NCBI GenBank assembly: GCA_947473305.1
Contig: CANJCB010000001.1
Coordinates: 1 to 64,000, forward strand
Length of the DNA stretch: 64,000 nucleotides
DNA from: Rhodospirillales bacterium
Lineage (GTDB): Bacteria; Pseudomonadota; Alphaproteobacteria; ATCC43930; CGMCC-115725
Direction of reading: 5' to 3'
A program made the position numbers and the translations under genes. Numbering within the stretch: position 1 is the stretch's first letter; each line of letters opens with the position of its first letter. Of this stretch, positions 24,556-32,694 are shown piece after piece. The notes under the pieces are model-generated. The model had not been told where the DNA came from. It saw nothing but the letters and a program-made list of their open reading frames with translations, and did no database searches.

Positions 24556-25356
24556 CTACGCCTCGTTCGATTTGAGAAATTGCATCGCTGCGAAGACGAT
24601 CAGGGCGAGCGCGATCAAAAGGGTGGAGATCGCGGCAATAGTCGGATCGATGCTGTTTCTGAGCTGGTTGAACATTTGCCGGGGGAGCGTCGCGTTGGAT
24701 CCTCCGGAGATGAAGAGCGCGATGACCACCTCGTCGAAGGAGGCGATGAAGGTCAGGAAACCGGCGGACATCACCGAGAATTTTATCTGCGGCAGGGTAA
24801 CGGTCATAAAAGCCTTGAGGCGATTGGCGCCGAGACTGCGGGCGACCATCTCCTGGTTCCGGTCGAAGCGCCTCAAGCCGGCCGCGATCATCGTGATGGC
24901 TAGGGGCAGCGTGTACATCGTATGCGCTGCCACGAGACCAACCATGGTGTTGATGAGGCCGAGACGCGCATAGAGAAAATAGATTCCGATGGCGACCAGG
25001 ATGAGAGGCACGATCAGCGGCAGCATGAGCGTCGCGGAGATGAACTTCCCCAATCCCGTCCTGATCGAATTCAGGCCATAGGCGGCCATGATGCCCAGGG
25101 GAATGGTGCAGCAGACGGTAAGGAGAGCCGCAAGCATCGAGTTATAGGCGGAAGATTGCCACCGGGCCGAAGAGAACAATCTCACGTACCACTGCAACGA
25201 CAGGGATTCCGGCGGGAATTGCAACGTCGAGGTGTTGGAGAAGGACACCGGGATAACGACAAAGATCGGCGCGGCCAGAAACGCCAGCAGTAAAGCGAGC
25301 AGGATATAGAGCCAAGCCCTATGCCAATGGGGAATGTAGTTGGTGTCCTGCGACAT
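24556..25356 (-). CDS. ABC-transporter permease, PotC-like
   Basis: A 266-residue membrane protein with about six hydrophobic segments, the first at residues 15-37. It has the binding-protein-dependent permease loop MVARSLGANRLKAFMTVTLP near residue 170, which contacts the ATPase. It is homologous to the second permease of spermidine/putrescine-type importers. The ATG at 25356 overlaps the stop of the upstream permease (ATGA), so the two are translated together. With the ATPase and binding protein upstream it forms a complete importer. Confidence 0.9.
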   Translation of the reverse strand: MSQDTNYIPHWHRAWLYILLALLLAFLAAPIFVVIPVSFSNTSTLQFPPESLSLQWYVRLFSSARWQSSAYNSMLAALLTVCCTIPLGIMAAYGLNSIRTGLGKFISATLMLPLIVPLILVAIGIYFLYARLGLINTMVGLVAAHTMYTLPLAITMIAAGLRRFDRNQEMVARSLGANRLKAFMTVTLPQIKFSVMSAGFLTFIASFDEVVIALFISGGSNATLPRQMFNQLRNSIDPTIAAISTLLIALALIVFAAMQFLKSNEA

Positions 25357-26261
25357 CAGAGTTCGACCTGATTGGCTTTTACGCCGACCAAGGTGCGTGC
25401 GAGGACCAGCACCGCCACGGTGGCGCCGAGCAGGAGGAGGCCAGCCGCCGCCGCAGGCCCCCATTGCGTATTGAAGGAGACGGTCTGCTCCAGGAAGATC
25501 GCCCAGACGATCACCTTGCCGCCGCCCAGGATGGAAGGGGTCACGTAATAGCCGAGCGACAGCACGAAGACCAAGGTCGCGCCGGCAAAGAGCCCCGGTA
25601 GCGTCAACGGAAAGAAAATATCCCGGAAGGCAGTGCTCGGTGTGGCTCCAAGGCTCGACGCCGCGCGCACCAGATCCCCGTCGATCGACTTCATCGCCGC
25701 ATAGAGCGGCAGGACGATCATCGGCATCATGACGTGGACCATGCCGAGCACGGTGCAGAAGTAGTTGTAGACGAGGTTCAGTGGCTCGTCGATGACGCCG
25801 AGATTGGCGAGGACGTTGTTCACGATGCCACGTCGGCCCAGGATGATGAGCCAGGCATAGGTTCTGACAAGCACCGAGGTCAGCAGCGGGACGACCACGA
25901 AGAACATGCAGAACTTCCGCAATCGCTCAGGCAAGACGGTAAGCGCGAAAGCAAGGGGATAGGCAAGCAGGCTGCAGATCACCGTCACTTCGGCGGACAG
26001 CAGAAACGTATTTTGCAGATAAGAGAGGCGCTTCGGCTCACTGAAGAGCGAGAGGTAGTGGTGAAGGGTAAAATGTCCTTCGCCATCGACCAACGATTGC
26101 CAGATCAGCCATCCGACCGGCGAGAGCAGAACGGCAGCCACGACGAAGAGCCCCGGAAGGGCGAGGCCAATCATAAGTGAGCGCTCACGGCGTGCGTCTT
26201 TCGCAAGCGCCGGAGCGATACCGCTGTCGCGTCGAAGCGGGGGAACCGCGATCTCGTTCAT
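25356..26261 (-). CDS. ABC-transporter permease, PotB-like
   Basis: A 301-residue membrane protein. A cytoplasmic N-terminus of about 35 residues precedes the first membrane span (MIGLALPGLFVVAAVLLSPV). The EAA-like loop LVRAASSLGATPSTAFRDIF near residue 210 docks to the ATPase. It matches the first permease of the spermidine/putrescine/iron-type importer class. The ATG at 26261 overlaps the stop of the ATPase gene (ATGA) and starts a typical sequence; longer versions add unlikely Arg/Gly-rich residues. It probably pairs with the permease at 24556 to make the heterodimeric channel. Confidence 0.9.
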   Translation of the reverse strand: MNEIAVPPLRRDSGIAPALAKDARRERSLMIGLALPGLFVVAAVLLSPVGWLIWQSLVDGEGHFTLHHYLSLFSEPKRLSYLQNTFLLSAEVTVICSLLAYPLAFALTVLPERLRKFCMFFVVVPLLTSVLVRTYAWLIILGRRGIVNNVLANLGVIDEPLNLVYNYFCTVLGMVHVMMPMIVLPLYAAMKSIDGDLVRAASSLGATPSTAFRDIFFPLTLPGLFAGATLVFVLSLGYYVTPSILGGGKVIVWAIFLEQTVSFNTQWGPAAAAGLLLLGATVAVLVLARTLVGVKANQVEL

Positions 26262-27328
26262 GTCGGCCTGACGATCACACTGTCCTCCGGATGGAAGGCG
26301 ATGTCGATGCGCTCCCCCGGTTTGCAGATCTCTTCCACAGCGCGGTGGTGGACCCCACAACGGATCGATATTTCGGTCCCGTCGGTCAGTATCGCGTAGA
26401 CCGTCAGTTCGTCTCCCCGGTAGATGACTTCCTGCGCCGTCGCCGAGAGCCGGTTGAGATCGCTTCCATCATGGGTTTTGACGATTTGGATGCGTTCAGG
26501 ACGGATCACCAGAAAACCTTGCCCGGAGGAATCCGTATCGATACGGCCCCCTACTTTCAAATCCGCGCCGGCGCCGATGACCGTCGATCCCGTGACGCTC
26601 ACGGGAATGAGGTTCGATTCGCCGATGAACTGGGCGACAAAGCGGCTTTCCGGCGTCTCGTAGAGGTCGCGGGGCTTGCCCATCTGGATGATCCGGCCAT
26701 TGTCCATGACCGCGACCCGATCCGACATGGCGATGGCCTCGCCCTGGTCGTGGGTGACGTAAACTGTGGTCATCTTCAACGACTGATGCAGACGCTTCAA
26801 TTCCACCTGCATCTGCTCGCGCAAATTCTTGTCCAGGGCAGACAGGGGCTCGTCCATGAGCAGGACCTTGGGCGCGAAGACCACTGCCCTTGCCAGCGCC
26901 ACCCGTTGCCTCTGGCCACCGGAAAGCTCCTGCACCCGGCGATGACCAAGGCCGTCGAGGCGCACCAGTTTCAGTGCCTCTTCGACCTTCACGCGCCGCT
27001 CGGCGGCCGGGACATGCCGGAGCTTCAGCGGGTAGGCGATATTCTCCGAAACGTCCATATGCGGAAAGAGCGCGTAGTTCTGAAAAACCACCCCGACATC
27101 CCGCCGGTGGGGCGGCATCCGGATCACTTCGGTGTCGCCGAATTTGAGGCTGCCCCCATCGGCCCGGATAAAGCCCGCGATGACCATCAAGAGGGTCGTC
27201 TTGCCCGATCCCGACGGCCCCAGAAGCGTAAAGAACTCGCCATCTCTTATATCGAGGTCGATATGGTCCAGCGCGATGACCGAACCATAGGATTTTCGCA
27301 CGCCACGCATCGAGATGGACTGTGTCAC
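26258..27328 (-). CDS. ABC-transporter ATP-binding protein, PotA-like
   Basis: A 356-residue ATPase with Walker A GPSGSGKTT near residue 38, signature LSGGQRQRVALARA near residue 135, Walker B VLLMDEPLSALD and the switch histidine in VYVTHDQGEA. The C-terminal 120 residues form a TOBE-type regulatory domain. It powers the importer formed with the permeases at 25356 and 24556 and the binding protein at 27412. The PotA class serves polyamines, but also other small amines, phosphonates, thiamine and iron, so the class alone does not fix the substrate. Confidence 0.93.
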   Translation of the reverse strand: MTQSISMRGVRKSYGSVIALDHIDLDIRDGEFFTLLGPSGSGKTTLLMVIAGFIRADGGSLKFGDTEVIRMPPHRRDVGVVFQNYALFPHMDVSENIAYPLKLRHVPAAERRVKVEEALKLVRLDGLGHRRVQELSGGQRQRVALARAVVFAPKVLLMDEPLSALDKNLREQMQVELKRLHQSLKMTTVYVTHDQGEAIAMSDRVAVMDNGRIIQMGKPRDLYETPESRFVAQFIGESNLIPVSVTGSTVIGAGADLKVGGRIDTDSSGQGFLVIRPERIQIVKTHDGSDLNRLSATAQEVIYRGDELTVYAILTDGTEISIRCGVHHRAVEEICKPGERIDIAFHPEDSVIVRPT

Positions 27329-27411
27329 CCGTCCTCGCTTGTCTTAAGCATGAAGATGAATTGGCTTAGAGGCCGCCGCACGACGTCGGCGCCCTCTCGC
27401 GCAAGGCCCGC

Positions 27412-28434
27412 CTAGTTGGAGATGGCGGCGGTATAGACCTGCGACAGCCGATCGAGGTTCGGGCCCCACCATTCCTGATTGAGATAAACAAGCCGGGTCT
27501 TGTTCTCAGGATTGGTCGTGAGCGTCTTGCGCCGCGCCTCGGAAATATTCGGCCAGGCCTTCTGATTTATCGGCGCAACGTCCGTCAGCTCCGCGATCTT
27601 GCCGTTGATTTCGGGCGAGACCATTCCCCCGATGAATTTCATCGCGAGATCCTTATGCTTCGATCCCTTGGGGATGACATAGCAATCGATGTCCACGACG
27701 CTCTGATCGGTGATGATACCGTAGTCGGCGCCGTCCTTGATCGCGTCCTGGGCACGATTGGTGAAGATGGCGACCAGATCGGCTTCGCCATCGCGGATGA
27801 GTTGCGTGCCCTGGCCGCCGGTCGTGTAGAATACCTTCACGGCAGGCTTCAACTCCTTGATCTTGCGGAGTGCGCGTTCCTCGTCGATGGGATAGAGCTT
27901 GTCGCCGGCCACGCCATCCGCCAGAAGCGCCGTTTCCAACGAGAAATTGGGTTTGTTCAGCATCGCCCGAGTGCCGGGAAACTTCTTCACATCCCAGAAA
28001 TCAGCCCAATTCTGCGGCGGATTGCTGCCGTACTTCTTCTTACTATAGGCGATGGACATCGTGTATTCGTCCGATCCCACATAGTAATCCTTCACGACCT
28101 GAGCACGGATGCCGTCGGTTTTAATGACGTTGTAGTCGAGCTTCTCGGCGAGCTTGCCGTCCGAAACCAATCCGCAAGAATAGCCACCGAGTTGAAGAAC
28201 ATCCCAGGAGACGTTACCTGATTCGACCATCGTGCGGAGTTCCGCCGCCTTTTGTTGGGAATCCTCGGCGATGGTGATACCGAGTTGCTTAGCCACGGGA
28301 TCCCACCAGGCCTTCTTCATGCTTTCCTGGAACTGGCCTCCGGACGCCACCAATGTGAGGTCCGCCGCCGCCGCACCGCCGACATAAGTCATCGCCAGTA
28401 ACGCCCCGCCAATCACAATCTTAGATCCGCGCAT
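27412..28434 (-). CDS. Spermidine/putrescine-type substrate-binding protein, PotD-like
   Basis: A 340-residue exported protein with signal peptide (about 1-24, ending GGAAAAD). It has the family sequence LTLVASGGQFQESMKKAWWD just after it, then NVSWDVLQLGGYSCG near residue 73 and YPIDEERALRKIKELKPAVK near 185. It is the soluble partner of the adjacent PotABC-like importer. The acidic residues that clamp polyamine amino groups in true PotD cannot be placed reliably by eye, so polyamine binding is not claimed. The ATG at 28434 has GAAGGGGG upstream. It lies between the diiron-type oxidase gene and the ATPase gene. Confidence 0.88.
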   Translation of the reverse strand: MRGSKIVIGGALLAMTYVGGAAAADLTLVASGGQFQESMKKAWWDPVAKQLGITIAEDSQQKAAELRTMVESGNVSWDVLQLGGYSCGLVSDGKLAEKLDYNVIKTDGIRAQVVKDYYVGSDEYTMSIAYSKKKYGSNPPQNWADFWDVKKFPGTRAMLNKPNFSLETALLADGVAGDKLYPIDEERALRKIKELKPAVKVFYTTGGQGTQLIRDGEADLVAIFTNRAQDAIKDGADYGIITDQSVVDIDCYVIPKGSKHKDLAMKFIGGMVSPEINGKIAELTDVAPINQKAWPNISEARRKTLTTNPENKTRLVYLNQEWWGPNLDRLSQVYTAAISN

Positions 28435-28490
28435 ATCGTCCCCCTTCCTGTGAAGCCAATTCTTCGCCTGCCGTTCTGACGGACTTTGCT

Positions 28491-29207
28491 TTATTTGATT
28501 TTCTCGACCCGCTGCCAGATGTCCTCGAACATGGTCCAAAGCGTCTCAACGCAATCCCGGACGGACTTGATGACGAGATTGACCTCATGGTCGGTCGGAG
28601 CGAATCTTTGCAGGAATTCGAGCCCGCCGCCGGAATGGTCCGAATCCGCGATCTCATGAACCGAGTAGAACATCGCCTGCTCTGTCGTGAGCCCATAATA
28701 CTTCATGAAGCCTTCGGAAACCTTGCCCGCGATGCCCGGAGCCTGGGCCTCGCCGCCTAGGGACAGGGCCGAGTAGCCCTCCAGGAAGCTCGTGCGGCAG
28801 ATGTTCTCCAGGTAATGCCGGACAGCGAGCGCGCCGCCGCAATATTCGGTGGAGTACATTTCCTCCCGAGACACGCCGAAAGCCTCGGCCATGCGGAGAT
28901 AGAGCTCGTAGTGGGCGACGCCGTCGGAATAGATCCCGCCCGTGCCTTCCTCATAGACCACCTCAGCCATATGTCGGCGCCAGATGGGGTCCGGGCAGCT
29001 CACATAGAGCGGGCCATGATAAAAATGGTTATAGAGCGGGATCACCGCGAACTGACGAAGGAACTCCGCGATCTGGGGACGCGACAGCTTACCCGTCATC
29101 ATGCCGATCCAAAGCGGATGGTTCTTGCGCGACTTCGCGGCGTGGATCTTGTTCAGCTCTTCGATGACCGACTCATGGCTCCTGGTGAGCTTGTCCGATC
29201 CGTCCAT
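28491..29207 (-). CDS. Haem-oxygenase-like (TenA/PqqC-type) iron-containing oxidase
   Basis: A 238-residue all-helical protein of the TenA/PqqC superfamily. Candidate metal ligands are E86 in VVYEEG, H99 in AHYELY, and H184, D188 and H191 in VHEIADSDHSGG, matching the helix pattern of haem-oxygenase-like diiron oxidases (CADD, UndA, SznF, BesC type) more than thiaminase TenA. Members cleave C-C bonds, N-oxygenate amines or desaturate. It lies between the two-domain dioxygenase gene and the importer genes, with 32 and 56 bases between them, so it belongs to the same transcript. Substrate unknown; the ligand assignment is by eye. Confidence 0.8.
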   Translation of the reverse strand: MDGSDKLTRSHESVIEELNKIHAAKSRKNHPLWIGMMTGKLSRPQIAEFLRQFAVIPLYNHFYHGPLYVSCPDPIWRRHMAEVVYEEGTGGIYSDGVAHYELYLRMAEAFGVSREEMYSTEYCGGALAVRHYLENICRTSFLEGYSALSLGGEAQAPGIAGKVSEGFMKYYGLTTEQAMFYSVHEIADSDHSGGGLEFLQRFAPTDHEVNLVIKSVRDCVETLWTMFEDIWQRVEKIK

Positions 29208-29239
29208 ACAATTGTCCTTTCAAAACGCTGTGTGATGCC

Positions 29240-30178
29240 TCAGGCCGCTAGCTTGTAGAATTCGATTTGCATCCCGTCGGGGTCCGTCAAAACGATCCCC
29301 TGGCGCCCGTCGTCCTCAATATTTTCGATCGGGCCAACGCCCTTGGATTGGAGCCGCTTCTTCGCGGTGTCGAGGTCGGTGCCGCTCTCCAGAACCATGG
29401 CGAAGCGCCGGTAGCCAGTAGGCTGCCCCTGGGCAACCTCTTGGAGCACCAAGTCCCTGTTTCCGTGGGTTCCCTCGTAAACCGCCCGACGGAGGCCGCC
29501 CTGGGTTTTTTCCGAAACTTTTCGAAGACCGATTACGTCGGTGATGAAACCCGTCATCGCCTCGAAATTGGTTGTCTGGAATAAGGCCCCCGCCGTATGC
29601 CGCGGATGGAGCGGGGCTTCCGCGACCTGCCGGATCGGTGGCGCCTCGGTATAGAAGGGTTGCGTATTCGGACGGCTCTCGGCGAGGGGATCCCATTGGC
29701 TGGTCATGAGCTCCCGACGCTCCAGGTTCATCAGGCTGCGCCAGTCTTTTGTCGTATCGGCATAGAATTCATGAGCGTTGCCATCGGGGTCGGTGATGTA
29801 GATCGCATGGGAAATGCGATGGTCGAAGAGCGCAGCCGTACCGAAACCGGCGGCTTTCAAGCGCTTGTAGGCGTCGACGAGTTGGGCCTCGTTTTCCATC
29901 TCCCAACCCAAATGGTTCAGGCCCGGCTTGATACCCCGCGTTTTGGGCACCTGGATCTTGCCATCGCGGCCGATGCGATCCACGCCCTTAGACGTCTCGA
30001 CGATCCCGATGTCGTGATGGGTGTTGCCGTTCGAATGGAAACCCGCCTTGAGCTGGTCCTCGATACAGACGAGTTCGATGCCGCAAACCTTCTCGTAGAA
30101 ATCCATCGAGCGCTGAAGTTCGTCGGCATAGATGTTCACATGCCCCAATCGGCGGGGCTTGAAGTTGACCTTGTCCAT
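29240..30178 (-). CDS. Two-domain vicinal oxygen chelate dioxygenase (extradiol type)
   Basis: A 312-residue protein with two glyoxalase/extradiol repeats: residues about 10-145 and 190-310. The first has a complete metal triad: His in LGHVNIY (residue 13), His in LNHLGW and Glu in AHEFYAD. The second has FQTTNFEAM at the place of the first His, and ends MQIEFYKLAA, so its metal site looks incomplete. Extradiol enzymes cut an aromatic ring next to two hydroxyls with Fe(II) and oxygen. The ATG at 30178 has GGAGGG five bases ahead; a longer version starting upstream would overlap the hydrolase gene. Confidence 0.85.
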   Translation of the reverse strand: MDKVNFKPRRLGHVNIYADELQRSMDFYEKVCGIELVCIEDQLKAGFHSNGNTHHDIGIVETSKGVDRIGRDGKIQVPKTRGIKPGLNHLGWEMENEAQLVDAYKRLKAAGFGTAALFDHRISHAIYITDPDGNAHEFYADTTKDWRSLMNLERRELMTSQWDPLAESRPNTQPFYTEAPPIRQVAEAPLHPRHTAGALFQTTNFEAMTGFITDVIGLRKVSEKTQGGLRRAVYEGTHGNRDLVLQEVAQGQPTGYRRFAMVLESGTDLDTAKKRLQSKGVGPIENIEDDGRQGIVLTDPDGMQIEFYKLAA

Positions 30179-30188
30179 GAACCCTCCG

Positions 30189-30890
30189 TTACGAGGCAAC
30201 GAGTGTGCGGTGGAAAAACACCGCAACCCGGCTGTTTGCCAATTGCGATGCAAAGCGGTGATAGACCGCCCTGGCGCTGTCGCTGTCGAAAGCGTGTCCC
30301 GCCCCCGGATAGACGAAGCACTCGACGTCTTTTCGGTTTTTGAAACGCTCGATGACCTTGGCCGTCGCATCGGGGCTTTCGAGTACGTCACGCTCGGGGA
30401 AGTGAAGGCTCATCGGGCATTTCACTTGATCCGCCTTGTCGAGGCAGCGCTCCACCCAGGTGGGATAGAAACCGGCTGCCGCATCGATGTCGCCATTCGC
30501 TGCCGCTAGAAAGGCCATCCGCCCGCCGAAGCAATAGCCCATGGCGCCGATCTTGCCGGTCACTTCCGGCATCTGCCGGAAGGCCTTCGCGATCACTCGC
30601 ATATCGGAGGCGCCTTCCGCGTCGGTGTGGCGATTCATCAGCCCTTCGGCTCGGCCGAGTCCTTCCTTCGTGTAGTCGTTTTCAGCAACCGGATCGAGCC
30701 GCCAGAACATATTCGGTGCCAGGACCACGTAGCCGAGGCCCGCATAGAAATCCGCCGCCGCGCGCAGATGGAAATTGATGCCGGCAATTTCGTGAATCAG
30801 GATAACCCCGGGTCCCCGGCCTGATTCCGGGAGGGCAAGATAGGCTCTGGATTCTCCGCCTAGCATTTGCAGAAAAATGTCTTTGCCCAT
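30189..30890 (-). CDS. Dienelactone-hydrolase-family enzyme
   Basis: A 233-residue alpha/beta hydrolase with the dienelactone hydrolase signature: E34 in LIHEIAGIN, nucleophile C120 in GYCFGG, an Asp in PERDVLESPDA and His in GAGHAFD. The Cys nucleophile is typical of this family, which opens lactones produced in aromatic ring breakdown. It is the first gene of the eleven-gene minus-strand operon, 10 bases ahead of the extradiol-type dioxygenase. A 298-base region separates it from the divergent GntR regulator. Intact length and motifs. Confidence 0.88.
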   Translation of the reverse strand: MGKDIFLQMLGGESRAYLALPESGRGPGVILIHEIAGINFHLRAAADFYAGLGYVVLAPNMFWRLDPVAENDYTKEGLGRAEGLMNRHTDAEGASDMRVIAKAFRQMPEVTGKIGAMGYCFGGRMAFLAAANGDIDAAAGFYPTWVERCLDKADQVKCPMSLHFPERDVLESPDATAKVIERFKNRKDVECFVYPGAGHAFDSDSARAVYHRFASQLANSRVAVFFHRTLVAS

Positions 30891-31188
30891 CGACTCCCCT
30901 CGTCCCGATATGCACGATCAGCCGATTTTTTGGCTGTGCTGTATACGGTACTCAGGCTACGGTAGCGTCCACACAGGTCAACGACAATCTTCTTTTTGGG
31001 CCTTCGTATCGGTAATCTCTGATATCCTCGTGCCGGTCGGGCGGGATAGCGGACGTGCGGAGATAGGCCAAGCACTGGCTTTCCGGGGCTATCGTCAGCT
31101 GCAAGGGGATGGCATTGGTTGACAGCCGCTTCGCTCGCAGACTATCCAGCGAAACTATTTCGCCCTTAGATGCTATGAGATCGCCCGC
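30891..31188. promoter_or_regulatory. Divergent regulatory region between the operon and its GntR regulator
   Basis: These 298 bases hold no gene and separate two divergent transcripts, so both promoters should lie here. The palindromic hexamer GTATAC (30941-30946), within CTGTATACGG, resembles the half-palindromic TGGTATACCA-type operators of FCD-domain GntR regulators. It lies about 50 bases upstream of the hydrolase start. No clear -35/-10 pair could be assigned. Operator identity is an inference. Confidence 0.35.
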
Positions 31189-31965
31189 ATGATTGGACGC
31201 CCCCTTGTTCTGCAAATTGACATGGGCGATGGGCTGGCGCGCAAAAGTCTTGCGGAGCAGGTCTACGAGCTTCTCGAACGCGCGGTCGTCCAAGGCCAAA
31301 TACCCCCCGGAACCCGGCTCAGCGAAGAGGCCATTGGAGCCGCCTTCGCGGTAAGCCGCTCTCCGGCGCGGGAGGCGATCGCCGAACTGGAATTAAAGGG
31401 ACTGGCGGAACGTCTGCCCAATCGGGAGAGGCGCGTAACCGTGCCATCTGAGATTTTTATACGCGACACTTATGGCGTCTGGATCCTTTTGGAAAGCGAG
31501 CGGCTTTTCATGGCGAGCACCGTCGCCGAGCCCGAACTGGTCGCGAGCCTCGAAGAGCAGGTGGACCGCATCGAGGCGTTGACGCCGCGAGGAAGCGCCG
31601 CAGAAATTTCAGCGGCCGTGACCGCGTTTCACACCGATCTGCAGCGCGGCTGCCCCAACAAGCAACTCCATCGGATCACCGGCGACTGGAATCTCTACAT
31701 AAGATGGCTCCGACGCCTCTATTTCGATTACGACGCGGAAGCGACGGAGAGGGGGATTTCGGATCACCGCAGCATCGTCGAATGCTTCAAGCAGCGCAGC
31801 CGTCCCAAACTTTTCAAGGCGATGCGTAAGCACGTCGAATGGCAGCGCGATCTTGTGCTCGAGGGATGGCGCAAAAGTAACGCGGCTTGGTTGGTCGAGA
31901 CAGGCGGAATGCTCGAGTTCAGATTGACTGGCCGCGCCGATATCCCGGTAGGTCCGTTGGGCTGA
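31189..31965 (+). CDS. GntR-family transcriptional regulator, FCD domain
   Basis: A 258-residue regulator. The winged helix-turn-helix covers about residues 20-85 (LAEQVYELLERAVVQGQIPPG, then LSEEAIGAAFAVSRSPAREA, helices 2 and 3). The all-helical FCD ligand domain follows to about residue 235 and has several His and Asp residues (FHTDL, DHRSIVECF) that usually bind a metal near the effector. Members are repressors released by an organic acid or a related catabolite. It is transcribed away from the eleven-gene operon, which it probably controls. A shorter start at ATG 31222 (MGDGLARKSL) is possible. Confidence 0.88.
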   Translation: MIGRPLVLQIDMGDGLARKSLAEQVYELLERAVVQGQIPPGTRLSEEAIGAAFAVSRSPAREAIAELELKGLAERLPNRERRVTVPSEIFIRDTYGVWILLESERLFMASTVAEPELVASLEEQVDRIEALTPRGSAAEISAAVTAFHTDLQRGCPNKQLHRITGDWNLYIRWLRRLYFDYDAEATERGISDHRSIVECFKQRSRPKLFKAMRKHVEWQRDLVLEGWRKSNAAWLVETGGMLEFRLTGRADIPVGPLG

Positions 31966-32247
31966 GAACCTGTGCCACAGATTTAGTAGAAGTCACTACC
32001 GACACCATACGACCAAGCGACTGCAGACCGTTTGTGCTATGTGCCGGGGCAGGCTGTACGTAAACGTTTCAGGAGCCCGCACGCTTTCCAGAGGCGATTG
32101 TGGCGGGTATCTGCTTATAAGCCGCAAGCGCCGCGTCGGTACCTAATGCCCGCTCAAAGCTAGAGAACTTTAATATAGCGACAAGGGACTGCATAGAGAT
32201 CGGTAAAGCCTCTTCGCCTTGGCAGAGAATGATTTAGCGCGACTCGG
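31966..32247. other. Intergenic region, no gene seen
   Basis: 282 bases between the regulator and the next reading frame. Stop codons are frequent in all frames, and I see no strong hairpin or tRNA-like sequence. It probably contains a promoter for the hypothetical gene and integrase. Confidence 0.4.
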
Positions 32248-32694
32248 TTGCGGCGCGAACTATCGGCGCCACGAGCGTCCGGACTTCATCGTATACGGCA
32301 ATCTGGCGAGCGTTGGCGGCGGGATCGCTTCACACATGATCTAGTTGTGGAAGGCATCCGCCTCGTTCTTGAAGCCTGGGCCCCGGATGGCGACGGTACC
32401 GTGCCCGAAACCTTCCCCGCAACGAAGGCGCTCGAGCACTCTCCGCTTCGTGACCGTGTTCGCGAGGCCCTCATACGAGACCTCCGCAAAAGCCGGCGGA
32501 GCACCCTCGTCACTCTCGCTAGGTCTTCAGTGCTGAACGCGGTCAGGCAAATCGACGCCGCCATTGAAGATCCTGGGGATCGAGAACCGGACGACGCGAA
32601 GAAGGTCTATCGCACCATTTCCGAATTGCTGGGACCTAGTAAAAGACCCCCGGTCTTGCTTGACGAATCAGAGAGAAAGGGACCCGAGAGATGA
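32248..32694 (+). CDS. Hypothetical protein coupled to the integrase
   Basis: A 148-residue frame beginning at TTG 32248 and ending in TGA at 32692-32694, which overlaps the integrase start (ATGA at 32691). The central part (HDLVVEGIRLVLEAWAPDG and DRVREALIRDLRKSRRS) looks like a real helical protein, and the end VYRTISELLGPSK is plausible, while the first 30 residues are Arg-rich and may lie out of the real frame. I recognise no family. The overlap suggests that it was translated together with the integrase, perhaps as a DNA-binding excision or control factor, but there is no motif to show this. Confidence 0.45.
   Translation: MRRELSAPRASGLHRIRQSGERWRRDRFTHDLVVEGIRLVLEAWAPDGDGTVPETFPATKALEHSPLRDRVREALIRDLRKSRRSTLVTLARSSVLNAVRQIDAAIEDPGDREPDDAKKVYRTISELLGPSKRPPVLLDESERKGPER

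Noticed and set aside
27412-28434. Firm call of polyamine uptake for the PotABCD-like importer
   Set aside because: The transporter class also serves other small compounds, and the residues that define polyamine binding cannot be placed reliably by eye.
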